Positions 1 to 6,708 are shown, counted from the stretch's first letter. The stretch: DNA of 16,891 bases from Candidatus Neomicrothrix sp. UBA4742 (GCA_002403895.1 DHIQ01000071.1:330-17220); one strand, 5' to 3'. Translations and numbers: made by a program. Notes: a model not told the origin generated them from the sequence alone.

Positions 1-158
1 GGCAACGGGGAGGCGATCGCGACCAGGCCGGGGGCTCCGAGCAGCGCCAGCACCGGCGTCGCCACCGACGATCCGCCGACGCCGAACACGCCCATCAAGA
101 CGCCGACGACGATTCCGGCGAGGACGAAGAACGGCCAAGGCGCCACCGAAAGGATCAT
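1..158 (-). CDS. TauE/SafE (TSUP) family permease, N-terminal part
   Basis: The minus strand from ATG at 158 encodes 52 residues and runs off the left edge of the window. The peptide begins MILSVAPWPFF and forms a hydrophobic first helix, followed by GVFGVGGSSVATP, a glycine-rich signature typical of the first repeat of sulfite-exporter-type (TSUP, TauE/SafE) permeases. These are inner-membrane proteins that move small sulfur-containing or organic anions; the substrate cannot be told here. A short GGTGGG lies directly before the start and is too close to be a good ribosome site, so a start further upstream is possible. Only the N-terminus is visible, so the family call rests on one motif and hydrophobicity. 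Confidence 0.65.
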   Translation of the reverse strand, partial: MILSVAPWPFFVLAGIVVGVLMGVFGVGGSSVATPVLALLGAPGLVAIASPL

Positions 159-199
159 CCCACCAGCGGAGCAGGGCCGACGATTCTCGCGCCGGTAGA

Positions 200-264
200 G
201 GCGGCGTACTCTGCTCAGTTCTCCGCAGCCGGACCTCGCCGCCGAGGCGAGCACCTGCCGGAAC
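200..264 (+). repeat. Intergenic hairpin repeat, copy 1
   Basis: First of three related intergenic copies (also 780-844 and 1321-1391), all in the same orientation. The conserved centre reads CAGCC-N-GACCTCGCCGC, and a TGCCGG block follows the hairpin. The hairpin here is CTCGCC-GCCGA-GGCGAG (235-251), a perfect 6-bp stem. By my count copies 1 and 2 share 46 of 65 positions without gaps. The copy lies between the TauE/SafE gene and the 3' end of the RidA gene. Confidence 0.6.
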
Positions 265-273
265 GCCGCCGTC

Positions 274-732
274 TCAGTGCAGTTGGGCGATGAGTTCAAT
301 CTCGACCGCAATCCCGAACGGCAGCTCGGCCAACCCGACCGCTGAGCGGGTGTGGCGTCCGGCATCGCCGAACACTTCCACTAACAGGTCTGAACAGCCG
401 TCGATGACGGCCGGGGTCCGGTTGAACCCGGGTGCGACATTCACCATTCCGAACAGCTTTACGATCCTGCCGATCCGATCGAGATCACCAAGCTCCTGTT
501 CAAGCGTCGCCAAGATCGACAGCCCGGTGAGCCGCGCGGCGCGATAGCCCTCTTCGAGGGAGAGATCGCCACCAACCTTGCCGACGACTATCTCGTCGCC
601 GTTGGCGGGGCCGTGGCCACCTACATACAGCGTCGATCCCAGTTGGGAGCAGCCCAGGTAGTTGCCCGCCGGCGGGAAGACAGTGGGTAGGACGATGCCG
701 AGTTCGTCGAGGCGTGCCCCTGTTCTTGACAT
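274..732 (-). CDS. RidA (YjgF/YER057c/UK114) family protein
   Basis: The 152-aa product has the single-domain RidA fold signature. The C-terminal block RSAVGLAELPFGIAVEIE (from R129) contains the conserved arginine that in RidA enzymes binds the carboxylate of 2-aminoacrylate-type imines, and GFNRTPAVIDGCSDLLVEVFG matches the preceding helix and strand. RidA proteins deaminate reactive enamine/imine intermediates released by PLP enzymes, and act as trimers in the cytoplasm. The length (about 150 rather than 130 aa) and the motif resemble the longer YjgF-like subgroup, whose substrates are poorly known. No Shine-Dalgarno precedes the ATG; a TAGTAT box 6 nt upstream suggests leaderless transcription. 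It is divergent from the YkvA-like gene and flanked on both sides by the hairpin repeat. Confidence 0.88.
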   Translation of the reverse strand: MSRTGARLDELGIVLPTVFPPAGNYLGCSQLGSTLYVGGHGPANGDEIVVGKVGGDLSLEEGYRAARLTGLSILATLEQELGDLDRIGRIVKLFGMVNVAPGFNRTPAVIDGCSDLLVEVFGDAGRHTRSAVGLAELPFGIAVEIELIAQLH

Positions 733-738
733 GCGTGG

Positions 739-744
739 ATACTA
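739..744 (-). promoter_or_regulatory. -10 box of a leaderless promoter for the RidA gene
   Basis: TAGTAT on the minus strand fits the actinobacterial TANNNT -10 consensus. It ends 6 nt before the ATG at 732, so transcription would start at or next to the start codon. No clear -35 element or Shine-Dalgarno is visible. Confidence 0.5.
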
Positions 745-779
745 GGACCCCTCGGCGATCGCGAAGCCCTTCGATGGAC

Positions 780-844
780 AACGACCCACTTCGCTCAGTT
801 CTCCCCAGCCAGACCTCGCCGCTGTGGCGGTGTAGTGCCGGTTC
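780..844 (+). repeat. Intergenic hairpin repeat, copy 2
   Basis: Second copy of the repeat, 65 bp, aligning without gaps to copy 1. Shared blocks are GCTCAGTTCTCC, AGCC-N-GACCTCGCCGC and TGCCGG. The hairpin is CGCC-GCTGT-GGCG; its right arm has diverged, which shortens the stem to 4 bp. It lies between the divergent RidA and YkvA-like genes, upstream of both. Confidence 0.6.
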
Positions 845-883
845 TCGCTCCCGCGTCGGGCAACCGCTGGCTTGGCGTGTCCC

Positions 884-889
884 TAGAGT
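884..889 (+). promoter_or_regulatory. -10 box of a leaderless promoter for the YkvA-like gene
   Basis: TAGAGT matches TANNNT and ends 8 nt before the ATG at 898. There is no convincing Shine-Dalgarno, so the mRNA may begin at or just before the start codon. Confidence 0.45.
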
Positions 890-897
890 AAGAGCGC

Positions 898-1302
898 ATG
901 ATCTTGGCTCTGGTCGTCTCGCTCGGCGTCGCCGTCGCCGTCATCTGGCTCGCCCTGCTCCTGACGCTCATGGGGACCAAACCCGAGATCGGCACCGTGC
1001 GCGAAGCGGCCCGGATCATGCCCGACTCGGCGAGACTGATCCATCGACTCGCCACCGACAACGACCTCCAGCGCGGGATCCGCCTTCGGCTCTGGCTCCT
1101 GTTGGGCTACCTCGCGCTGCCCCTCGACCTCGTGCCCGACTTCATCCCTGTCATCGGCTACGCCGACGATGTCCTCATCACCAGCCTTGTGCTGCGCAGC
1201 GTGATCAAGCGGGCCGGAACGGACAAAGTCCAATCACAATGGCCCGGCACACCCGAGGGACTCAACGCACTCGCTCGACTCTGCCGATTGCCAATTGCAT
1301 GA
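898..1302 (+). CDS. YkvA family (DUF1232) membrane protein
   Basis: The 134-aa protein opens with a long hydrophobic helix (residues 1-26) and carries the DUF1232/YkvA core at about 66-105, with YLALPLDLVPDFIPVIG followed by YADD. This block, two short hydrophobic helices around a conserved P-x-D-x-x-P-D-F-x-P, defines the family. The molecular role of YkvA proteins is not established; they are small membrane-associated proteins found across bacteria. Family members are often about 100-140 aa, so this one looks complete. The start is set by ATG 898, with a -10-like TAGAGT 8 nt upstream. The neighbours (RidA and an unknown protein) give no functional clue. It is transcribed divergently from the RidA gene. 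Confidence 0.85.
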   Translation: MILALVVSLGVAVAVIWLALLLTLMGTKPEIGTVREAARIMPDSARLIHRLATDNDLQRGIRLRLWLLLGYLALPLDLVPDFIPVIGYADDVLITSLVLRSVIKRAGTDKVQSQWPGTPEGLNALARLCRLPIA

Positions 1303-1320
1303 ACAAGCCGCCCCGCCGAG

Positions 1321-1391
1321 GGCGGCGTACTCCGCACGCATCTTCCCAGCCCGACCTCGCCGCCGGGGCGATGAATCATCGCTGCCGGATC
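1321..1391 (+). repeat. Intergenic hairpin repeat, copy 3
   Basis: Third copy, 19 nt after the YkvA-like stop codon. It shares GGCGGCGTACTC with copy 1 and CCCAGCC-N-GACCTCGCCGC with copy 2. The hairpin is TCGCC-GCCGG-GGCGA (5-bp stem). Six extra bases before the TGCCGG block make it 71 bp long. Confidence 0.55.
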
Positions 1392-1503
1392 TCCGCTGCC
1401 TTCGACCGCCCAGAGTGGCCAGAGCCCACACGCCTACGCGGTCGGAGGTGCTCTCGCTCTCGGCTGGCCCTGAGCTCTGTCCAGGAGGACCGCCGGGGCT
1501 CCG

Positions 1504-1520
1504 GGCGAGTTATTCTCGCC
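1504..1520. terminator. Hairpin between convergent genes, possible bidirectional terminator
   Basis: GGCGAG-TTATT-CTCGCC is a perfect 6-bp stem with an AT-rich loop, extendable by one G-T pair. It lies in the 275-bp gap between the ends of the YkvA-like gene (+) and the unknown minus-strand gene ending at 1578. No T-run follows on either strand, so the terminator role is inferred from position. The stem sequence is the same as that of repeat copy 1 with its arms swapped. Confidence 0.35.
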
Positions 1521-1577
1521 TCCCGGGCTGAACGCAACACCTCTCCAGGGCCACAGACGGGTCGGTGGACGAGGGCG

Positions 1578-1871
1578 CTAGGGGCCGGCGTCTCGCTTTG
1601 GGGTGCGGGCACGTTCGAGCGCCCGGTCGTGGAGGTCATCGACGGTGATCGAGCCCTGGCTAAGCAGCGGCAGGAGTTCGATGGCCATCTCGACGAACCG
1701 GTCCCAGGATCGGACGGGTTCGAACTCTCCGGCCTGGATCGCGTCGATCGCCATCATGACGAGCCTTTGCTCGTCGGGCCCCAACTCACGCCACCGTTTG
1801 GCAATATCCCCTCCAGGCGCCGGTTCGCGCCTCGGTTCCGGGGCCTGCTCGGGTGTTGGGTCATCGGTCAT
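1578..1871 (-). CDS. Hypothetical protein, 97 aa, acidic with proline-rich N-terminus
   Basis: I do not recognise a family. The start at ATG 1871 is chosen over a start further upstream (1919) because GGAGGAGA sits at ideal distance before it. The product begins MTDDPTPEQAPEPRREP, a proline- and charge-rich tail likely to be disordered. A compact, probably helical region of about 60 residues follows (KRWRELGPDEQRLVMMAI, then ELLPLLSQGSITVDDLHDRAL). There is no signal peptide or membrane segment. It is convergent with the YkvA-like gene and divergent from the HTH gene at 2013. The strong ribosome site and the coding-like composition support a real gene; the function is unknown. Confidence 0.6.
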   Translation of the reverse strand: MTDDPTPEQAPEPRREPAPGGDIAKRWRELGPDEQRLVMMAIDAIQAGEFEPVRSWDRFVEMAIELLPLLSQGSITVDDLHDRALERARTPKRDAGP

Positions 1872-1999
1872 GGATGTCTCCTCCACAAGGACTGCTCCCG
1901 CGTGCGGGCGCCTGATCATGAGGAGCGCAGATACCTGAGGTGCGCACGACCCCTCGCAGTCTAGGAGTGCGACCGGTCACTCGCAATTTGGTTGGGCGC

Positions 2000-2005
2000 T
2001 ACTCT
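2000..2005 (+). promoter_or_regulatory. -10 box of a leaderless promoter that decides the HTH gene start
   Basis: TACTCT fits TANNNT and ends 7 nt before GTG 2013. This favours GTG 2013 over the in-frame TTG at 1992, which would lie upstream of the -10 box. Confidence 0.4.
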
Positions 2006-2012
2006 CGTTCGG

Positions 2013-2213
2013 GTGGGAGCCGCCTACGAGCTTGATGACCTTGTCGGCGCCGCGGAGATCGCCGACCGACTCGGGCTGTCGAGCACGAGCGTGATCCACG
2101 ACTGGCGCCGCCGCCACCCGGAGTTTCCCGCGCCGGTGAAGGTGCTGCGTATGGGGTTGCTCTGGTCGTGGCCATCCATTGAGGCATGGGCCACCGCCAC
2201 TGGGCGGCTTTAG
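2013..2213 (+). CDS. AlpA/excisionase-like helix-turn-helix protein
   Basis: The 66-aa protein is almost entirely one MerR/AlpA-type winged helix. VGAAEIADRLGLSSTSVIHDW forms the helix-turn-helix, and the wing carries FPAPVKVLRMGLLWSW, followed by SIEAWATATGRL. Such single-domain proteins bind DNA and serve as excisionases or small regulators in actinobacterial mobile elements and regulons. The start is uncertain: GTG 2013 is preferred because of the -10-like box just upstream; TTG 1992 would add seven residues. The gene is convergent with the relaxase gene, with only 9 bp between their ends, so transcripts could interfere. It may belong to the element or mark its interior; its target is unknown. 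Confidence 0.72.
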   Translation: MGAAYELDDLVGAAEIADRLGLSSTSVIHDWRRRHPEFPAPVKVLRMGLLWSWPSIEAWATATGRL

Positions 2214-2222
2214 GCCCCACGG

Positions 2223-5200
2223 TCAGTCGAACAAGTCGAGGCCGAGGTCCTGGTCAACGCCGGTCCGTCGAAGCTGGGGCTGTCGCGGCACCCGCATGAC
2301 TTCGAGCTGAGCGCGTGTCTCGGCTGTCTCTCGTAGGCCGCCGAGCGGTGTCGACCGCGCCGGGAGGGCGGGGCCGGTGTCCAGGCCGAGGTGGTGGGTT
2401 TCGAGGATGGTGGCGCCGCGTCTCCAGGCCGTCTGGGCAGAGCGGTCGGCAGGTACCGGCCCGAGGATGCGGAGGTGGTAGGCGGGTGGGTCGGCCATGC
2501 GTCGGGCGACCCGGTAGCTGACTTGGCGGTCGAGCTCGCGGTTGACCGCGTCGAGGAGGCCCTCGTCTGCGGCGTGGTCGACCTGGAATCGGTCCCGAGC
2601 GGCGGTCGTCGCCTGGGCGTCATGAAGTTCGGTGGCGATCCGATCGACCGCACTCGATAGCCCCCCGATCCGTTCTCGGAGGTCGCGCAGCTCGCCGCGG
2701 GTTCCGGGTCCGCGCAGGCGGCGGTCGGCGAGTTCGTTGTACCGAGCGACAAGCGGCTCGATCGGTTCAGCGAGTCGTTCATGTCGGGCTACAAGGGCGG
2801 CGATGTCGTGGGTGCGGTCGGGCGGGCAGGCGGCGAGGATGCTGGTGAGCCGGTGCCTCTCGGCGACGAGGTCTTCGATGTCCCAGAAGGCGAGGGGTTC
2901 GCCGGTGTCGATGGCGAGTCGCTGGTCAGTGCGGTGGTGGAGGGCAAGTTGGACCGCCTCCAGGGGATCACCGGGTAGCGGTGGTGGGCCGTGGCCAGTG
3001 GAGTCGTCGACCTCGGCGGCACCGACCAGGTAGAGGTGGTTCGACGCCCGGCCGCGGCTCATGGCGACATAGCCGCGTTCGCGGAACAGTTCGTCGGTGC
3101 CGAGCAGGAGCCCACGGTCGACGGTCGCTCCTTGGGTCTTGTGGATGGTGGTGGCGTAGCCGTGGGCGAGGTGGCCGGCGTCGACGTAGGTGGCCGGCAG
3201 CACGATCCGCCGGTCGTTGGTCTGAATGGTGACGGTTCTCTTGTCGGGGTCGACGGCTTCGAGCGTGGCGCGGGTGCCGTTGCAGACCCCGAGGCGCCGG
3301 TTGTTCTTCAGGCAGATGATCTGGTCTCCAGCCTGGTAGGGACGCTCGTCCACTACCAGCTCGGGGCCGGCCACCTCCCCGGCGCGTGTGAGGTAGGCGC
3401 GGGCCCGGCCGTTGAGGTCATCGACGTCGGACCGGCGGAACGCGACCATGGCGACGCTGTCGCCGGCCAGCCGGTAGGACCACCAGTCGGCCACCATCAT
3501 CTGGCGGACCTCGATCGCCGTGGTGGCAGTGACGACCCGACCCTTGTCGGCATACGCGGCGAATGCGGCGTCGACATCGCCGGCTCTTAGCTCGGCGAGC
3601 GCTTCACGTTCCCATTGGGCGTGCTGGCGGCGGTTCTCGGTCAGTTCGATCGGATCGAGTCGCTTGGCGAGACCGACGAGCACGCCTCCGGCGTCGATCT
3701 CGGGCAGCTGATGAGGATCACCCACGAGCACGACTTTGGCGCCGGCCTGATCCGCGGCATCGAGGATCGGGGCGAGGCTGCGGGTGCCGGCCATCCCCGC
3801 TTCGTCGATCACGACGACGGTACGGTCATCGAGGCGGACCCGGCCGGCGTCGAGGTCGATCTGCAGCATTGCCAGCGTCGACGACGGAATGGCGGCGGTG
3901 GATTGAAGCTCTTGGGCGGCGATACCGGCCAACGCGGCGCCGATCACCTGGTGGCCGGTCGTTTGCCAGGCCTCGCGGGCGGCGTCGAGGGTGTAGGTCT
4001 TGCCCGTCCCCGCCGCCGCGCACACGACGTCGATGCCGTTCCCGCTGCGGGTGAGCTGGGCGACCAGGTCGGCCTGCTCGGCGGTCAACGTCGGCCGGCG
4101 GGCCATCACGCCGGCCAGAGTCGCCCCGTCGACCACGCAGATCCCTTGATCGGCACGGGCGACGGAGCGACCCACGACGTGGCGTTCGATGCTGATGAGC
4201 TCGGCGGTCGACCAGCGGGGCTCTTTGATACCCGCCGCGACGATCGTGCCGTCCGTCCGGCGGATCACGTTCGATGACAACAGGCCGGGCCCGGCAGTGT
4301 CGACCAAGCGGACGACCTGGCGACGGTCGACCAAGGCGTCGGCCATGTCCTCGACGTCGGCCACGGTCGCCCCCGCGGGGAGCCGCTCGACGATGGCCCG
4401 AAGTAGGTCACGGCGGTCGAATGACGACGCCCGCCTCGTCAAGCCTTCCTCGCCCAACAGATCCCGATGGAGCTGGTCACGGTCCACCTCCGGGGCGGAG
4501 CGGGGCACGCGGTCCAACACTTCGCTGAGCGAGGCTGGATCGAAGCCGATGGCGGCAGCCTTCGCTCGCCACACCTCGAGCATTGACCGGTCGTCCAGCG
4601 ACATGTCTTTGGCTTGGCGGGTCGCGAGGGTGGCGAGTTGCGCGGCGCGGGCCGAACGGAAGCCGACCTCGTCGAGGTGCTCCTGGATCTCCTTGCGACG
4701 ATCGGAGAAATGATCACGGACCGCTTGGTCGATCCCGACGATGTCAGCGATCCCGTTGTTCACCGGGCCCCATTCGACGCCGAGGCGGCAGGTCAGCTCA
4801 TGACGCAGGTGCGCCTCATACAGGCACCCGGCCGTCTTCGAGTGCAGAAGCAGCAAACGGCCGTCAAGGGTGCGCCACTTGCCATCGGTGCACTCGGCCA
4901 TGTTGGCCACCAACATGTGGGTGTGGAGGTGCGGATCACCGGCCCGACTCGTGCGATGCCGGAACCCGGCCGCAACAAGCCCGTTCACTTCGATCTGGTT
5001 CACGCCATTCTTCCCGGTGCGCGACCTCGCCGCCACATGCTCGACATACGCGAACGCGGCGTCGACCGACGCATCATGCGCCTCCTTCATGACCCTTGCC
5101 GTGTCGGGATCACCGAGACCGGCGAGCAGCGACACGGACTTCGGGGCCCGAAACGTGAGGTCCCACCCGGCGATCTCCCGACCGGCGAACCGACTCAACT

Positions 5201-5414
5201 TCTCGCCGGTTGCCGGGTCGAGGCCAGCCCACACGGCGTGGAGGTCATCCGCAGCGACCTCACCGCCGAGCACGAGGCCGAGCGGCTCCGCCGCGGTGCC
5301 GGCCCATCGGCCGGGGGCTTCGCCGACACCGCGGTAGTACTCATCGATCCCGTCGGCGACCGCATTGAGGTAGTAGCTCTCACCGCTGAGCCTGACCTTG
5401 CCGAGACTGAGCAC
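2223..5414 (-). CDS. MobF-family conjugative relaxase with TraI/RecD-like helicase
   Basis: The 1063-aa protein nicks oriT, stays covalently bound to the DNA end, and unwinds the strand for transfer. The N-terminal TrwC-type relaxase has paired tyrosines early (about residues 14-15 and 26-27), the motif WDLTFRAPKSVSLL, and the metal-binding triad HLHTH at about 162-166. The SF1 helicase follows, with Walker A AAAGTGKT (466-473), Walker B VVVIDEAGMA (533-542), GDPHQLPE (565-572), HGYATTIHKTQGAT (751-764) and YVAMSRGR (782-789). About 230 charged residues complete the protein, which ends in GLDLFD, similar to beta-clamp-binding peptides. GTG 5414 is chosen because AGGAAAGG lies 8 nt upstream and the product then begins VLSLGKV, as relatives do; an ATG at 5498 would add 28 unlikely residues. 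No frameshift was seen. Confidence 0.93.
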   Translation of the reverse strand: MLSLGKVRLSGESYYLNAVADGIDEYYRGVGEAPGRWAGTAAEPLGLVLGGEVAADDLHAVWAGLDPATGEKLSRFAGREIAGWDLTFRAPKSVSLLAGLGDPDTARVMKEAHDASVDAAFAYVEHVAARSRTGKNGVNQIEVNGLVAAGFRHRTSRAGDPHLHTHMLVANMAECTDGKWRTLDGRLLLLHSKTAGCLYEAHLRHELTCRLGVEWGPVNNGIADIVGIDQAVRDHFSDRRKEIQEHLDEVGFRSARAAQLATLATRQAKDMSLDDRSMLEVWRAKAAAIGFDPASLSEVLDRVPRSAPEVDRDQLHRDLLGEEGLTRRASSFDRRDLLRAIVERLPAGATVADVEDMADALVDRRQVVRLVDTAGPGLLSSNVIRRTDGTIVAAGIKEPRWSTAELISIERHVVGRSVARADQGICVVDGATLAGVMARRPTLTAEQADLVAQLTRSGNGIDVVCAAAGTGKTYTLDAAREAWQTTGHQVIGAALAGIAAQELQSTAAIPSSTLAMLQIDLDAGRVRLDDRTVVVIDEAGMAGTRSLAPILDAADQAGAKVVLVGDPHQLPEIDAGGVLVGLAKRLDPIELTENRRQHAQWEREALAELRAGDVDAAFAAYADKGRVVTATTAIEVRQMMVADWWSYRLAGDSVAMVAFRRSDVDDLNGRARAYLTRAGEVAGPELVVDERPYQAGDQIICLKNNRRLGVCNGTRATLEAVDPDKRTVTIQTNDRRIVLPATYVDAGHLAHGYATTIHKTQGATVDRGLLLGTDELFRERGYVAMSRGRASNHLYLVGAAEVDDSTGHGPPPLPGDPLEAVQLALHHRTDQRLAIDTGEPLAFWDIEDLVAERHRLTSILAACPPDRTHDIAALVARHERLAEPIEPLVARYNELADRRLRGPGTRGELRDLRERIGGLSSAVDRIATELHDAQATTAARDRFQVDHAADEGLLDAVNRELDRQVSYRVARRMADPPAYHLRILGPVPADRSAQTAWRRGATILETHHLGLDTGPALPARSTPLGGLRETAETRAQLEVMRVPRQPQLRRTGVDQDLGLDLFD

Positions 5415-5674
5415 GAGGTGCGCCTTTCCTACGACCCGACCGTGGCGCTTAGCGCCGTGTCCGGTAGGTCCGACTTGGAGACGGCCGGTCCCTCGCATCG
5501 GGATGCAAGTTCGTGGCGCGACTTTTGGATGGGAAGAAGGTGGAGGTCGAGACGGGGAAGGGAGTGGGGGGAGGCGCTAGTGGATAGCGGGCCGGTTCAG
5601 GAGTGGCGAAGGCGGGCTTGTGCGAGTCGGTGGAAAGCGCGCGCCCGGTGAGGACAGGAACGCCCCCGAACGCG
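5415..5674. other. 260-bp gap upstream of the relaxase gene, candidate oriT/operator region
   Basis: No gene is supported here. The gap holds three short perfect inverted repeats: GGCGC-TTA-GCGCC (5444-5456), GCATC-GG-GATGC (5495-5506) and CGCTA-GTGGA-TAGCG (5575-5589). Between the last two lies an almost pure purine stretch on the plus strand (about 5527-5574). Relaxase origins of transfer often lie next to the relaxase gene and carry inverted repeats near the nick, so this is the best local oriT candidate. The nick site cannot be named from sequence alone. The first repeat could instead be an operator, since it lies 30 bp upstream of the relaxase start. Confidence 0.35.
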
Positions 5675-6130
5675 TCAGGCGAGCAAGCTGAGCTGCGTCA
5701 TCGAGGATTCGGAGCTCCGAGCCGCTGGAGACGACACAGCCGTGTCGCTGGTGGCCATGTCCCGATCGATGCGACGCGGACCCGGTCGATGCTCCTCATG
5801 GCGTCCGGGTTCGATCGTCAGCCCGGCCGCGGCGATGTCGAGGACGTACATCGACGGCGTGAACTGGCCGGTCCGACCGCAGCGACCATCCGACCGGGTG
5901 ACAACTCCAGCACCGATGAGCGCTCGGAGCGAGCGAGCCACGGTGTCCTTCGACAGCCCGAGCGAGGCGCCGAGCTCGCGGGTGCCGGCCTCGATTTCGA
6001 CGACCGGACCCGACAACGACGAGCGACCGGCGAGCACCTCCAGCACGACCCACGCCGCCGGCCCGACCTCAGCCCGAACCGAGGACGCGACATCCAGATC
6101 AACAATGAGGCGCCGGCCCTCAGGCGACAT
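5675..6130 (-). CDS. Winged-helix DNA-binding protein of the mobile element
   Basis: The 151-aa protein has a winged helix at about residues 20-85. ELGASLGLSKDTVARSLRALIGAGVVTR is clearly a helix-turn-helix plus wing, of the kind found in MarR/GntR/replication-initiator-like regulators. The C-terminal half is polar, probably disordered, and ends in QLSLLA, which resembles the QL[SD]LF beta-sliding-clamp-binding peptide. ATG 6130 overlaps the stop of the excisionase-like gene by 11 bp, so the two are translationally coupled; a longer reading from 6229 would add arginine-rich shadow sequence. The gene is followed by the 260-bp gap and the relaxase gene on the same strand. It may regulate transfer or bind near oriT; no specific family is recognised. 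Confidence 0.75.
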   Translation of the reverse strand: MSPEGRRLIVDLDVASSVRAEVGPAAWVVLEVLAGRSSLSGPVVEIEAGTRELGASLGLSKDTVARSLRALIGAGVVTRSDGRCGRTGQFTPSMYVLDIAAAGLTIEPGRHEEHRPGPRRIDRDMATSDTAVSSPAARSSESSMTQLSLLA

Positions 6131-6344
6131 TCGCGCCGCCGAGCTGCGCGTCGATCCACGCGAGCAGCGCACGCTTCGGCACCCGCAGACAACGCCCGAT
6201 CCGAATCGACGGAAGCCCCGCCGCGCCACCGGTCCGCCGGAAGATCGCTACCTCGTCGTAGGCGCGGCTGCGGCTGATCCGCAGCACCGCAGCCGCCTCG
6301 TCGACCCGCAACATGTCCGGCAAGGTGTCGATGTTCACGTCCAT
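6120..6344 (-). CDS. Excisionase-family (HTH_17/MerR-like) DNA-binding protein
   Basis: The 74-aa protein is a single excisionase-type winged helix. MLRVDEAAAVLRISRSRAYD is the helix-turn-helix, and the wing runs through LPSIRIGRCLRVPKRALLAWI. Such proteins act as recombination directionality factors that bend DNA at att sites, or as small repressors. ATG 6344 is fixed by a strong GGAGGT 7 nt upstream; starts further up (to 6467) would add unsupported sequence. It is the first gene of the minus-strand cluster (this gene, then winged helix, then relaxase). It lies 365 bp from the tRNA half-gene, with a perfect 11-bp tandem repeat in between that could be its binding site. No integrase gene is next to it, which is unusual for Xis. 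Confidence 0.82.
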   Translation of the reverse strand: MDVNIDTLPDMLRVDEAAAVLRISRSRAYDEVAIFRRTGGAAGLPSIRIGRCLRVPKRALLAWIDAQLGGANVA

Positions 6345-6708
6345 GAGAGATACCTCCGCTCGTCGACCCCGCCGCCCGGATCGGACGGCATGGGATGAAT
6401 GCCTTCCCTTTACACACCCACCCCAAAGCCAGTACCCGTCGCCACATCTCTCTGAAGAATCGGTCACACGAGCACCCGGCGGACGCGAAGGATCACGCCC
6501 TCTCCCCCCGCTGCCGAGGTCCGAACCGGCGTCAGAAACGACCGGGCAAGAGGCGCCGCGCTGCTAACGGATTGCTAACGGATTGCCCTGGACGGGGGAT
6601 CACGAGGCCGAACCCCACGGATGGCCGATTCGCAAAAGCAGCTGGTCAGCCCCACTATTGGGCACTGGAGCACACGAGTCGCTACTGGCCGAACACGTCC
6701 GGATGCGA
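6345..6708. other. Gene-free element end between the excisionase-like gene and the tRNA half
   Basis: No coding region is supported on either strand. The stretch holds the promoter region and Shine-Dalgarno of the excisionase-like gene and the 11-bp tandem repeat at 6563-6584. It is the natural place for integrase arm-type and excisionase sites. I see no clear sigma-type promoter. Confidence 0.5.
6563..6584 (+). repeat. Perfect tandem direct repeat of 11 bp near attR
   Basis: GCTAACGGATT occurs twice head to tail (6563-6573 and 6574-6584) and is followed by GC, as if a third unit began. It is 125 bp inside the tRNA half-gene. Direct repeats of about one helical turn are typical of excisionase or integrase arm sites; that role is inferred. 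Confidence 0.6.

Noticed and set aside
200..1391. Integron-cassette (attC-like) reading of the three hairpin repeats
   Set aside because: No GTTRRRY or RYYYAAC core sites are present, and the genes between repeats point in opposite directions.
714..1964. Long plus-strand open frame (416 codons) across the YkvA-like gene and two gaps
   Set aside because: It is rich in Arg, Pro and Ser, crosses two repeat copies, and overlaps two better-supported genes in other frames. High GC leaves stops rare, so length alone means little.
5020..5040. Fourth match to the repeat core (GACCTCGCCGCC) inside the relaxase gene
   Set aside because: Only about 12 bases match, the hairpin right arm and flanking blocks are missing, and it is coding sequence.
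4614..5651. Long plus-strand open frame opposite the relaxase N-terminus
   Set aside because: It lies antisense to the conserved relaxase motifs, which fix the true coding frame.
6401..6430. G/T-rich minus-strand stretch (TTTGGGGTGGGTGTG) recalling F-type nic sequences
   Set aside because: The similarity is short and of low complexity, there is no adjacent inverted repeat, and it is about 1 kb from the relaxase start.
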